The position numbers and the translations under genes were made by a program. From positions 4,757,001-4,821,000 of the forward strand of contig NZ_JACHMI010000001.1 in NCBI RefSeq assembly GCF_014207985.1: 64,000 nt of DNA, in the 5' to 3' direction. How positions within the stretch are numbered: the stretch's first letter is position 1; each line of letters opens with the position of its first letter. The stretch is from Nonomuraea rubra (GTDB lineage Bacteria > Actinomycetota > Actinomycetes > Streptosporangiales > Streptosporangiaceae). This document shows, piece by piece, positions 24,329 through 32,505 of the stretch. Under the pieces are notes generated by a model. It worked only from the letters and a program-made list of their open reading frames with translations. It did not search any database and was not told the DNA's origin.

Positions 24329-25149
24329 GCCGGCAGGACGAGCTGCGAGAGTTCCTGCGCTCGCGGCGAGCCCGGGTGTCCCCGCGCGAGGTGGGGCTGC
24401 CCGCGCGTGCCGATGGCCGCCGCGTGCGCGGGCTGCGCCGCGAGGAGCTGGCCCTGGCGGCCGGGGTCAGCGCCGACTACTACACCCGGATGGAGCAGGG
24501 GCGCGTCGGCAACGTCTCCGACCAGGTGCTGGAAGCCGTGGCCGGAGTCCTGCGGCTCAACCCCGAGGAGCTGCGCCACCTGCGCGAGCTCATCGCCGAC
24601 CGCGATCACGAGCCGGCCCGGCCACCGGCCCGGCCACGGGCGGCCCTGCGGATGATGCTCGACCTGCTCGGCCCGGTGCCGGCGCTGCTGATGACCGGCG
24701 TCCTGGACATCCTGGCGATCAACCGGCTGGGCGCGGCCCTCCTGACGGACTTCGAGGCCATGCCCCGCGCCGAGCGCAACGAGATCCGCTGGATCTTCCT
24801 CGACCCCCGGGCCCGCGACGTCTTCCCCGACTGGGAGGAGGTCGCCGTCGAGGCCGCCGCCTGGCTCAGGGGGGCGCTGGGCAGGGCCGGCGCCGACCCG
24901 CGCCCGCAGGCGCTGGTCGACGAGCTGACCGCGCGCTCTGCCGACTTCGCCCGCCACTGGGCCGACCACCGGGTGACCTACTGCACGTACGGGGCCAAGC
25001 GGCTGCGCCATCCCGACGTGGGCACGATGACGCTCAACTGGGAGTCGTTCGCGCCGACCGCCGACCCGGACGTGTACCTCGTCGTCTACACCGCTCCGAC
25101 GGGCTCGCCGTCAGAGGAGAGGCTGCTGGCGCTGGCCGAGCGCGCGTGA
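24325..25149 (+). CDS. XRE-family regulator with MmyB-like domain
   Basis: 274 residues; the ATG overlaps the stop of the ATPase gene. HTH (DELREFLRSRRARVSPREVG, GLRREELALAAGVSADYYTRMEQGR) and MmyB-like domain (LLMTGVLDILAINRLGAALL, IFLDPRARDVFPDWEEVA). Same architecture as the protein at 18410. Its coupling to a GHKL ATPase suggests that the two act together. It converges on the HxlR gene; the sequence 25151-25166 (GACCG...CGGTC) could form a small shared terminator hairpin. Confidence 0.9.
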   Translation: MSRQDELREFLRSRRARVSPREVGLPARADGRRVRGLRREELALAAGVSADYYTRMEQGRVGNVSDQVLEAVAGVLRLNPEELRHLRELIADRDHEPARPPARPRAALRMMLDLLGPVPALLMTGVLDILAINRLGAALLTDFEAMPRAERNEIRWIFLDPRARDVFPDWEEVAVEAAAWLRGALGRAGADPRPQALVDELTARSADFARHWADHRVTYCTYGAKRLRHPDVGTMTLNWESFAPTADPDVYLVVYTAPTGSPSEERLLALAERA

Positions 25150-25164
25150 TGACCGCCCGGACGG

Positions 25165-25518
25165 TCAGGAGCCGTCCTCGGGCAGGTGGTGCTCGGCCCA
25201 CTGCGACAGCTCGTGCAGCGCCGGCATCAGCGCCTTGCCGCTGTCGGTCAGCTCGTACGTGACCGTGACCGGCGGCCCTTCGTCCACGGTGCGCGCGATC
25301 AGGCCCGCCTTGGTGAGCTCGGACAGCCGGTCGGACAGCACGGAGTCGCTCACCCCGGCGATGGCCCGCGACAGCTCGCGGAACCCGGCCGGCCCGGCGC
25401 GCAGGCTGCCGAGCACGGGGCCGCTCCAGCGCTTGCCGAGCAGGGCGAACGCGCGCGTCAGCGCGGCGTCGCCACGCACGCAGTCGCCCGTGTCCTGTCG
25501 CGTGGATGCCCGTGCCAT
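25165..25518 (-). CDS. HxlR-family transcriptional regulator
   Basis: 117 residues. Typical HxlR winged helix: ALLGKRWSGPVLGSLRAGPAGFRELSRAI, VSDSVLSDRLSELTKAGLIAR. The usual cysteine redox sensor near the N-terminus may be the Cys of DTGDCVRGD. Divergent from the flavoprotein at 25610 with an inverted repeat between, so that gene is the likely target. Confidence 0.9.
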   Translation of the reverse strand: MARASTRQDTGDCVRGDAALTRAFALLGKRWSGPVLGSLRAGPAGFRELSRAIAGVSDSVLSDRLSELTKAGLIARTVDEGPPVTVTYELTDSGKALMPALHELSQWAEHHLPEDGS

Positions 25519-25526
25519 GCCTCCAA

Positions 25527-25561
25527 ACTAGCAGAAACAAGGTCACTTTGATTTTGCTAGT
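25527..25561. promoter_or_regulatory. HxlR operator candidate
   Basis: ACTAGCA (25527-25533) and TGCTAGT (25555-25561), perfect 7-bp arms with a 21-bp spacer, in the gap between the divergent HxlR and flavoprotein genes. HxlR proteins usually bind spaced inverted repeats of this kind. Confidence 0.6.
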
Positions 25562-25609
25562 AGATATGAATAGCCTAGGCACACCTCAATGACTAGCAGG
25601 GAGACTGTG

Positions 25610-26716
25610 ATGAGTGAGAGTGCGCGCGTGCGTCCCAGCGTCGTGGTGCTGGGCGGCGGATACGGCGGGTCCAAGGTGGCCAGGCTGCTCGACGACGTGG
25701 CCGACGTGACGCTCGTGGACCCGTCCGACGCGTTCATGCACAACGTGGCCGCCTGGCGGGCGCTGGTCGAGCCCGAGTGGCTGGACCGGATCTTCGTGCC
25801 CTACCGGCGGCTGCTCACGCACGGGCGCTTCCTGCGCGACCACGCCGTGGCCGTGGACGGCACGCAGGTGACGCTCGCCTCCGGCGCCACGCTGCGGCCC
25901 GACTACCTGGTGCTGGCCACGGGCTCGGCGTACCCGTTCCCGGCCAAGGCCGGGCAGCCGGATGCCGAGCTCGCCAAGGCCGAGGCCCGCGCCGCGCACG
26001 AGGTGCTGGCAGGTGCCGAGCGGGTGCTGCTGGTCGGCGCGGGGCCCGTGGGGCTGGAGCTGGCGGGGGAGATCAAGGCCGCGTTCCCCGGCAAGCACGT
26101 CACGCTCGCCGACGTCGCCCCCGACATCCTGCCGGGGCCGTTCGAGCAGGAGCTGCGCGACGAGCTGCGCAGGCAGCTCGACGAGCTCGGCGTGGAGCTC
26201 AAGCTCGGCAGCCCGCTGCGGGAGCTGCCCGCCGCGCCGCCCGCCACGGCGGCCCCGATCGCGATCGCGACCGAGGCGGGGGAGAAGCTGACGGCCGACG
26301 TCTGGTTCCGCTGCTTCGGCGTCGTGCCCCGCACCGACTACCTGCGCGGCGCGCTCGCCGAGTCCCTGGACGCGCAGGGATACGTCCAGGTCGACTCGGG
26401 CCTGCGGGTGCTCGGGCAGGAACGCGTCTTCGCCATCGGCGACATCTCCGACGCCGACAGGAACATGGCCGGCTTCGCCGGTCAGCAGGGCGAGCTGCTG
26501 GCCGCGAACCTGCGCGCGCAGATCACCGGCGAGGGCGAGACCGTCGCCTACGAGCGCCGCCCCGCGCTGATCCTCGTGCCGCTCGGCCCCGAGGGCGGCG
26601 CGGGCCAGCTCCCCGGGCAGGGCGTCATCGGCCCCGACGCCACGGCCGAGATCAAGGGCAGGGCGATGCTGGTCGAGCACAGCACCGGGCACTTCGACGC
26701 CCCCGGCGAGGCCTGA
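25610..26716 (+). CDS. NDH-2/AIF-like NAD(P)H flavoprotein oxidoreductase
   Basis: 368 residues from ATG 25610. Two Rossmann motifs, SVVVLGGGYGGSKVARLL for FAD and VLLVGAGPVGLELAGE for NAD(P)H, plus the C-terminal FAD loop RVFAIGDISD. This is the fold of type II NADH:quinone oxidoreductases and FSP1-like proteins. No membrane helix is seen; membrane attachment would be peripheral. HxlR regulators often control quinone or electrophile responses, which fits a quinone reductase role. Confidence 0.88.
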   Translation: MSESARVRPSVVVLGGGYGGSKVARLLDDVADVTLVDPSDAFMHNVAAWRALVEPEWLDRIFVPYRRLLTHGRFLRDHAVAVDGTQVTLASGATLRPDYLVLATGSAYPFPAKAGQPDAELAKAEARAAHEVLAGAERVLLVGAGPVGLELAGEIKAAFPGKHVTLADVAPDILPGPFEQELRDELRRQLDELGVELKLGSPLRELPAAPPATAAPIAIATEAGEKLTADVWFRCFGVVPRTDYLRGALAESLDAQGYVQVDSGLRVLGQERVFAIGDISDADRNMAGFAGQQGELLAANLRAQITGEGETVAYERRPALILVPLGPEGGAGQLPGQGVIGPDATAEIKGRAMLVEHSTGHFDAPGEA

Positions 26717-26786
26717 CGCGGCGTCCGGATCGTCACCAGGAGGCCGCGTGCGGCAGGGCCTCGTGTGCGTGATCGGCGGCGTGGCC

Positions 26787-26792
26787 TAGCAT
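26787..26792 (+). promoter_or_regulatory. -10 element of a leaderless pterin-locus transcript
   Basis: TAGCAT, with the ATG of the MobA-MoaD gene beginning 7 bases later at 26799 and no Shine-Dalgarno before it. The -35 region is weak. Probably a leaderless start. Confidence 0.4.
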
Positions 26793-26798
26793 GCGGGC

Positions 26799-27644
26799 AT
26801 GCAGACTGCTGCGGGCGTGGTGCTCGCGGGTGGGCGCTCCACCCGGATGGGACGGCCGAAGGCGTGGCTGGAATGGCACGGCTCGACGTTGTTGTACCGG
26901 GCCGCCGCCGTCCTGGCCAGGACGGTCGACGGGCCGGTCGTCGTGGTCGCCGCGCCCGGGCAGGAGCTGCCGCCGCTGCCCTCGGGGGTCACGGTGGCCG
27001 AGGACCCCGTCGAGGGGCTGGGGCCCATGCAGGGGCTGGCCGTGGGGCTGGCGGCGGTGGCCGGGCGGGCCGAGACGGCGTTCGTGTGCTCCACGGACCT
27101 GCCGTTCCTGCACCCGGCCTTCGTCCGGCGGGTCCTGCGCGCGCTGACCCCTGGCACGGACGTCGCGCTGCCGGTGGCCAGGGGCTTTCGCCAGCCGCTG
27201 GCCGCCGGCTACCGGACGTCCCTGGCCGGGCTGGTCGCCGACCTGCTGGCCGCGGGGGACCTGCGGCCGGGCATGCTGTTCAAGCACTGCGAGGTGGCCC
27301 GGCTCGACGACGCGGAGCTGCTGGCGGACGCGCAGCTCGCCCGGTACGACCCGGAGCTGGAGTCCGTGGTGAACGTCAACTCCCCGGAGGACTACGCGGC
27401 GGCCAGGGACCGGCAGCCGCCCGAGATCGTGGTGGAGCGGTTCGGCGCGCTCGCCAGGAACGGCGGCCACCGGCCGCACGCCGTACGGGCCGCCACGCTG
27501 GGAGCCGCGGCGGACGCGGTCGGGCTGGCCCTGGACCGGCACGTGGTGGCCGCGCTCAACGGCGACCAGGTCACCCGCGACACGGCCCTGCCGCTGGCGG
27601 CCGGCGACACCGTCGCCTTCCTGTCGGCGGACGCCGGCGGCTGA
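26799..27644 (+). CDS. MobA-like nucleotidyltransferase fused to a MoaD/ThiS-like domain
   Basis: 281 residues. Residues 1-200: NTP-transferase with GVVLAGGRSTRMGRPKAWL, FVCSTDLPFLHP and VVNVNSPEDY, as in MobA (Mo-pterin guanylyltransferase). Residues ~205-281 form a ubiquitin-like fold (EIVVERFGALARNGG... HVVAALNGDQV... LPLAAGDTVAFLSADAGG) ending in the di-glycine that MoaD uses as sulfur carrier. The fusion combines an early step (MPT dithiolene sulfuration) with the last (GMP addition). It precedes the aldehyde oxidoreductase gene by 29 bp. Each domain is recognisable; whether both are active is unknown. Confidence 0.82.
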   Translation: MQTAAGVVLAGGRSTRMGRPKAWLEWHGSTLLYRAAAVLARTVDGPVVVVAAPGQELPPLPSGVTVAEDPVEGLGPMQGLAVGLAAVAGRAETAFVCSTDLPFLHPAFVRRVLRALTPGTDVALPVARGFRQPLAAGYRTSLAGLVADLLAAGDLRPGMLFKHCEVARLDDAELLADAQLARYDPELESVVNVNSPEDYAAARDRQPPEIVVERFGALARNGGHRPHAVRAATLGAAADAVGLALDRHVVAALNGDQVTRDTALPLAAGDTVAFLSADAGG

Positions 27645-27673
27645 GAGATTTGACACCGTCGTAGAGTCAGGGC

Positions 27674-29491
27674 ATGGCAGCTGGCGGGTTCTTCGGACGG
27701 GCGTTGCTGGTGGACGTCGCAGGCGGGACGGCGAGTGCCGTCCCCTACGAGCTGGACGAGCGCGTGCTGCGCGGCTACCTCGGCGGGGTGGGCCTCGGCA
27801 CGTGGCTGCTGCACCGGCTGGCGCCCGCCGGGGTCGATCCGCTCGCTCCGGCGGCGCCGCTGGCGTTCGTCTTCTCCTCGCTGGTCGGCACCCCGCTGAC
27901 GACCAGCGCGAAGTTCGCCGTGGTGGCCAAGTCCCCGCTGACCGGCCTGCTGACCGACGCGCTCGCCTCCAGCCAGTTCGCCATCGCCGGCAAGCTGACC
28001 GGGCATGACGCGATCGTGATCCGCGGCCGGGCCGAGGAGCTGTCGGTGCTGCTGATCGACGGCGACGGCGTGCGCCTCGAACCGGCGCCTGAGCTCTCCG
28101 GGCTGCCCGCGGCCGAGGCGGAGCGCGCGGCCCGGGAGCGGTTCGGCCGCACCTGGCGCACCGCGGCGATCGGCCCGGCGGGCGAGCGCCAGGTGCGGTA
28201 CGCGACCATCAGCCATGACGGCCGCCACGCGGGCCGGGGCGGCCTGGGCGCCGTGATGGGCGCCAAGAACCTCAAGGCCGTGCTGGTCAGGGCGGGGACC
28301 AAGGTGTCGGTGGCCGACCAGGCCGGGGTGCTCGCCGCCGCCCGCGACCTGCGCAGGCGCAGCTTCGGCCCGGCCACGGCGAAGTACCGGGAGCTGGGTA
28401 CGCTGGCCAACCTGCTGGCGTTCAACGCCGTCAGCACCCTGCCCACCCGCAACTTCACCGCCGCCACGTTCGAGGGCGCGCCCCGGCTGGCCGCCGAGGA
28501 GCTGCACGAGCTGCGCGGGGTGGCGCGCAACAGCTGCGCGTCCTGCTCCATCGGCTGCGAGCACATCTACTCGCGCAAGGGCGGCGGCAAGCAGCGGATG
28601 GAGTACGAGAACGTCTTCGCGCTCGGCCCCCTGTGCGGCGTGTCCGACCCCGACGAGGTGTTCGCCGCCAGCGCCCGCTGCGACGAGCTGGGCATCGACA
28701 CCATCTCGGCGGGCGGCACGATCGCGTGGGCCATGGAGTGCGTCGAACGCGGCCTGCTCGACGAGCCGTGGCTGAAGTTCGGCGACGGCGCGGCGCTGCT
28801 GCGCGCGCTGAACGCGATCGGGGAGCGCTCGCCGGGCCTGGGCGAGCTGCTCGCGGAGGGCTCGCGCCGCGCCGCCGGCGTCGTAGGGCACGCCTCGATC
28901 GACTTCGCGCCGCAGGTCAAGGGTCTGGAGCTGCCCGGTTACGAGCCCCGAAGCCTTCAGGCCATGGCACTCGGGCTCGCGGTGAACGCCAGGGGAGCCG
29001 ACCACAACCGGTCCGGCGCCTACGAGGCCGACCTGTCGGGCGAGCTGGACCGGCTGGCCGGCGGTGCGGCCCACGTCGCCGCCGCCGTCGACACCGAGGA
29101 CCGCGCCGCGGTCATGGACTCGATGATCCTCTGCAAGTTCCTGCGCGGCGTCTTCGACGACCCGTTCGCGGAGTGGGCCGGGCTGCTCGCGCTGGTCACC
29201 GGATGGCAGGTGGACGCCGCCGAGCTGCGGGGGACCGCCAGGCGGATCGTCCGGGCCAAGCGCGCGTTCAACCTGCGCGAGGGCGCCACCGCGGCCGACG
29301 ACACGCTGCCGCCGCGCATGCTGGAGACGCCGCTGGAGCTCGGCTCGGGCCGCCGCGCGGCGCTGGACGCGACCCGCCTGCGGGCGATGGTCGCCGGCTA
29401 CTACGCCGCGCGCGGGCTGGACCCCGAGGGGCGGGTCGTGGCGGCCGACCTCCCTGATCTCCTGCTGGACGAGGTAGAAGATCGTGAGTAG
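27674..29491 (+). CDS. Aldehyde:ferredoxin oxidoreductase (tungstopterin family)
   Basis: 605 residues, full length for the AOR family. Seen: N-terminal GGFFGRALLVDVAGG, pterin-binding HAGRGGLGAVMGAKNLKAVL, and the 4Fe-4S ligands CASCSIGC (about residue 285) plus the late Cys in DSMILCKFLRG. Family members oxidise aldehydes to acids with a W (rarely Mo) bis-pterin and pass electrons to ferredoxin or a partner subunit. No ferredoxin-like AorA gene is adjacent; the formate dehydrogenase NuoEF subunit downstream could in principle accept the electrons. Between a MobA-MoaD fusion and FdhA. Confidence 0.9.
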   Translation: MAAGGFFGRALLVDVAGGTASAVPYELDERVLRGYLGGVGLGTWLLHRLAPAGVDPLAPAAPLAFVFSSLVGTPLTTSAKFAVVAKSPLTGLLTDALASSQFAIAGKLTGHDAIVIRGRAEELSVLLIDGDGVRLEPAPELSGLPAAEAERAARERFGRTWRTAAIGPAGERQVRYATISHDGRHAGRGGLGAVMGAKNLKAVLVRAGTKVSVADQAGVLAAARDLRRRSFGPATAKYRELGTLANLLAFNAVSTLPTRNFTAATFEGAPRLAAEELHELRGVARNSCASCSIGCEHIYSRKGGGKQRMEYENVFALGPLCGVSDPDEVFAASARCDELGIDTISAGGTIAWAMECVERGLLDEPWLKFGDGAALLRALNAIGERSPGLGELLAEGSRRAAGVVGHASIDFAPQVKGLELPGYEPRSLQAMALGLAVNARGADHNRSGAYEADLSGELDRLAGGAAHVAAAVDTEDRAAVMDSMILCKFLRGVFDDPFAEWAGLLALVTGWQVDAAELRGTARRIVRAKRAFNLREGATAADDTLPPRMLETPLELGSGRRAALDATRLRAMVAGYYAARGLDPEGRVVAADLPDLLLDEVEDRE

Positions 29492-29519
29492 GGGGTAGAA
29501 GACGGGCCACCCGCAAGGG

Positions 29520-29557
29520 TAGATTGCTCGCATGGTGTATGCCGTATTCTGTATGCC
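29520..29557 (+). promoter_or_regulatory. Promoter and direct repeats upstream of the formate dehydrogenase
   Basis: TAGATT (29520-29525) is a plausible -10. Downstream lie two TGTATGCC copies at 29536-29543 and 29550-29557 (14-bp period), before the FdhA start at 29572 and its GGAG. The repeats are a candidate regulator site in the 5' UTR. Confidence 0.4.
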
Positions 29558-29571
29558 AGCGTGGAGTTGAG

Positions 29572-32505
29572 ATGACGACGCTTGAGGAGCCGGCGACCGC
29601 CGTACGCACCGTGACCGTCGAGATCGACGGCCGTGCCGTGACCGTGCCGGAAGGCACCAGCATTTACGACGCCGCCAAAGAGGTGGACATCGATATCCCG
29701 GTGTTGTGCCACAACGAGCGGTACGACCCCGTCGGGGTGTGCCGCATGTGCGTGGTCGACACGGGCGGGCGGGCCTTCGCCGCCGCCTGCGTGCGGCCCT
29801 GCGAGGACGGCATGCAGGTCAAGACCAGCACCCCGGAGCTGGAGCGCAACCGGGCGACGCTGACCGAGCTGCTGCTGTCGGACCAGCCGCCGCGCGCGGA
29901 GGACCCGAAGCAGACGACCACCGGCGACAACCTGCTCCTCGACCTCGCCGACCGGTTCGACGTGGCCCAGGAGACGACCGACCTGCCGTGCGGCTCCGGG
30001 CGCGGCCTGGACCTGTCCAACCCGGTGATCGCGGTCAACCACGACGCCTGCATCCTGTGCGACCGCTGCGTCCGCGCGTGCGACGACATCCAGGGCAACG
30101 ACGTCATCGGCCGCTCCGGCAAGGGCTACTCCACCAGGATCGCCTTCGACCTCAACGACCCGATGGGCGCCAGCTCCTGCGTGACCTGCGGCGAGTGCGT
30201 GCAGGCCTGCCCCACCGGCGCGCTGACCAACAAGGCGATCAACGACGTGCCCATCCGGCCCCGCCAGGAGCTGGACGCGGTCGACACCGTGTGCCCGTAC
30301 TGCGGCGTCGGCTGCGCCCTCACCTACTACGTCGACCGGTCGCGCGGCGCGATCGCCTTCGCCGAGGGGCGCGACCAGCCCGGCTCGCAGAGCCGGCTGT
30401 GCGTCAAGGGCCGGTACGGCTGGGACTACGCGGCCTCCCCGCAACGCCTGACCATGCCCCTGATCAGGAAGGAATCGTCCTACCCCAAGGGCCCGCTGTC
30501 GGCCGACGTGCGCGGCGACGCGCACAACGACAGGGGACGCGCCGGAGGCGGAGGCGACCGCAGCGCCAGGCTGAGCAGGAACGGCAAGGACCGCAAGCGC
30601 AAGCCGGGCGGGCTCGTCGACTACGACGAGGTGCTGCCGCACTTCCGCGAGGCCACCTGGGAGGAGGCGCTCGACCTCGTCGCCCGGCGGCTGAAGGAGA
30701 TCCACGCCGAGCAGGGCCCCGGGGCCATCGCCGGGTTCGGCTCGGCGAAGTGCTCCAACGAGGAGGCATACCTCTTCCAGAAGCTGATCAGGGCCGGGTT
30801 CGGCACCAACAACGTCGATCACTGCACCCGGCTGTGCCACGCCTCGTCGGTGGCCGCGCTGTTCGAGGGCGTCGGCTCCGGCGCGGTCTCGACCACGTAC
30901 GGCGACGTCGCCAACGCCGACGTCGTGATCATCACCGGCTCGAACCCGACGGCGAACCACCCCGTCGCCAGCTCCTTCTTCAAGCAGGCCCGCCGCCGCG
31001 GCACCAAGATCGTATACGTCGATCCGCGCGCCAGCACCGTGGCCGAGCACGCCGACTACCACTGCCAGGTCAAGCCCGGCACCGACGTGGCGTTCTACAA
31101 CGCGATCATGCACGAGGTGATCCGGCTCGGCCTGATCGACATGGAGTTCATCAAGGCCCGCGTCTCCGGCTTCGAGGAGCTGGTGCGCACGGTCAACGAC
31201 TACCCGCCCGAGCGGGCCGCGCAGATCACCGGCGTGGACGCCGACCTGATCCGCGAGGTCGCGCGGGTCTGGGGCGAGGCCGGGGCCGGCGTCATCTACT
31301 GGGGCATGGGCATCTCCCAGCACACCACCGGCACCGACAACGCCCGCTGCCTGATCGCGCTCTGCTCGATCACCGGCAACGTGGGCAGGCCGGGCACGGG
31401 CCTGCACCCGCTGCGCGGGCAGAACAACGTGCAGGGCGCCTCCGACGCCGGGCTGATCCCCATGTTCTACCCCGACTACCAGGGCGTGGACCGGGAGGCC
31501 ACCCGCAGGCGGTTCGAGCAGGCCTGGGGCACCGAGCTCGACCCCGACCGCGGGCTCACCGTCACCGAGATCATCGGCTCGGTGCTGAAGCCGGGCGGCG
31601 TGCGCGGCATGTACATGCTGGGCGAGAACCCGTTCCTGTCCGACCCCAACATCAACAAGGTGCGCAAGGCGCTGTCCCAGCTCGACTTCCTCGTCGTGCA
31701 GGACATCTTCCTGACCGAGACCGCCGAGTTCGCCGACGTCATCCTGCCGGCGTCGTCGTACCTGGAGAAGGACGGCACCTACACCAACACCGACCGGCGG
31801 GTGCAGCTCGGCCGCAAGGTGATGGACCCGCCGGGCCAGGCCAGGGTGGACTGGGAGATCATCCAGGACCTCGCCAGGCGGATCGGGCTGGACTGGTCGT
31901 ACGCCTCGCCCAGCGAGGTGTTCGACGAGATGGTCGAGCTCATGCCGTCGTACGCGAACCTGCGCCACGACAACCTGGGGCTGACCGGCAAGCTCTACCC
32001 CAACGCCGACCCCGACCACTCCGACGGGACCGTGGTCCTGTTCGACGAGCGGTTCAACACCGACGACGGGCTCGCCCACCTCGTCCCCGCGCAGTGGCTG
32101 CCGGCCAAGGAGTTGCCGGACGCCGAGTACCCGCTGGTGCTCAACACCGGCCGGCTGCTCGAACACTGGCACACCGGGTCGATGACGCGGCGCTCGTACG
32201 CGCTGGACACGATCTCGCCGGTCGCCGAGGTGTACATGCACCCCAAGGACGCCGCCGACCGCGGCCTGTCGCACGGCCAGCAGGCCCGCGTACGCTCCCG
32301 GCGCGGCGTCATCGAGCTGCAGGTCCGCATCTCGCACCGCGAGCAGCTCGGCAACTGCTTCATCCCGTTCCACTTCCGTGAGGCGGCGGCGAACCTGCTG
32401 ACGATCGACGAGATCGACCCCTACGGCAAGATCCCCGAGTTCAAGTTCTGTGCGATCCAGGTCGAGGCGCTGAGCGCCGAGCCCACGTGGAGTGTGTCCG
32501 AATGA
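29572..32505 (+). CDS. Formate dehydrogenase alpha subunit (Cys type, NuoG-like N-terminus)
   Basis: 977 residues from ATG 29572. Order: 2Fe-2S domain (VLCHNERYDPVGVCRMC...AACVRPCEDG), His-Cys 4Fe-4S and a two-cluster ferredoxin domain (CILCDRCVRACDDIQG, CVTCGECVQACPTGAL), then the molybdopterin domain with its own cluster (CPYCGVGC). The active-site segment HCTRLCHASSV places Cys422 where E. coli FdhF has selenocysteine; the next residue is the conserved His. Residues ~310-345 are a Lys/Arg/Gly-rich insertion (DRGRAGGGGDRSARLS). Cytosolic NAD-dependent formate dehydrogenase; no Tat signal. ATGA-coupled to the NuoEF-type subunit. Arsenite or other substrates are less likely. Confidence 0.9.
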   Translation: MTTLEEPATAVRTVTVEIDGRAVTVPEGTSIYDAAKEVDIDIPVLCHNERYDPVGVCRMCVVDTGGRAFAAACVRPCEDGMQVKTSTPELERNRATLTELLLSDQPPRAEDPKQTTTGDNLLLDLADRFDVAQETTDLPCGSGRGLDLSNPVIAVNHDACILCDRCVRACDDIQGNDVIGRSGKGYSTRIAFDLNDPMGASSCVTCGECVQACPTGALTNKAINDVPIRPRQELDAVDTVCPYCGVGCALTYYVDRSRGAIAFAEGRDQPGSQSRLCVKGRYGWDYAASPQRLTMPLIRKESSYPKGPLSADVRGDAHNDRGRAGGGGDRSARLSRNGKDRKRKPGGLVDYDEVLPHFREATWEEALDLVARRLKEIHAEQGPGAIAGFGSAKCSNEEAYLFQKLIRAGFGTNNVDHCTRLCHASSVAALFEGVGSGAVSTTYGDVANADVVIITGSNPTANHPVASSFFKQARRRGTKIVYVDPRASTVAEHADYHCQVKPGTDVAFYNAIMHEVIRLGLIDMEFIKARVSGFEELVRTVNDYPPERAAQITGVDADLIREVARVWGEAGAGVIYWGMGISQHTTGTDNARCLIALCSITGNVGRPGTGLHPLRGQNNVQGASDAGLIPMFYPDYQGVDREATRRRFEQAWGTELDPDRGLTVTEIIGSVLKPGGVRGMYMLGENPFLSDPNINKVRKALSQLDFLVVQDIFLTETAEFADVILPASSYLEKDGTYTNTDRRVQLGRKVMDPPGQARVDWEIIQDLARRIGLDWSYASPSEVFDEMVELMPSYANLRHDNLGLTGKLYPNADPDHSDGTVVLFDERFNTDDGLAHLVPAQWLPAKELPDAEYPLVLNTGRLLEHWHTGSMTRRSYALDTISPVAEVYMHPKDAADRGLSHGQQARVRSRRGVIELQVRISHREQLGNCFIPFHFREAAANLLTIDEIDPYGKIPEFKFCAIQVEALSAEPTWSVSE

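Noticed and set aside
27650..27667. TTGACA...TAGAGT promoter for the aldehyde oxidoreductase
   Set aside because: The two hexamers are only 6 bp apart, so they cannot act as -35 and -10.
30831..30840. Possible selenocysteine (UGA) at the formate dehydrogenase active site
   Set aside because: The codon is TGC (Cys422); no in-frame TGA and no SECIS-like need.
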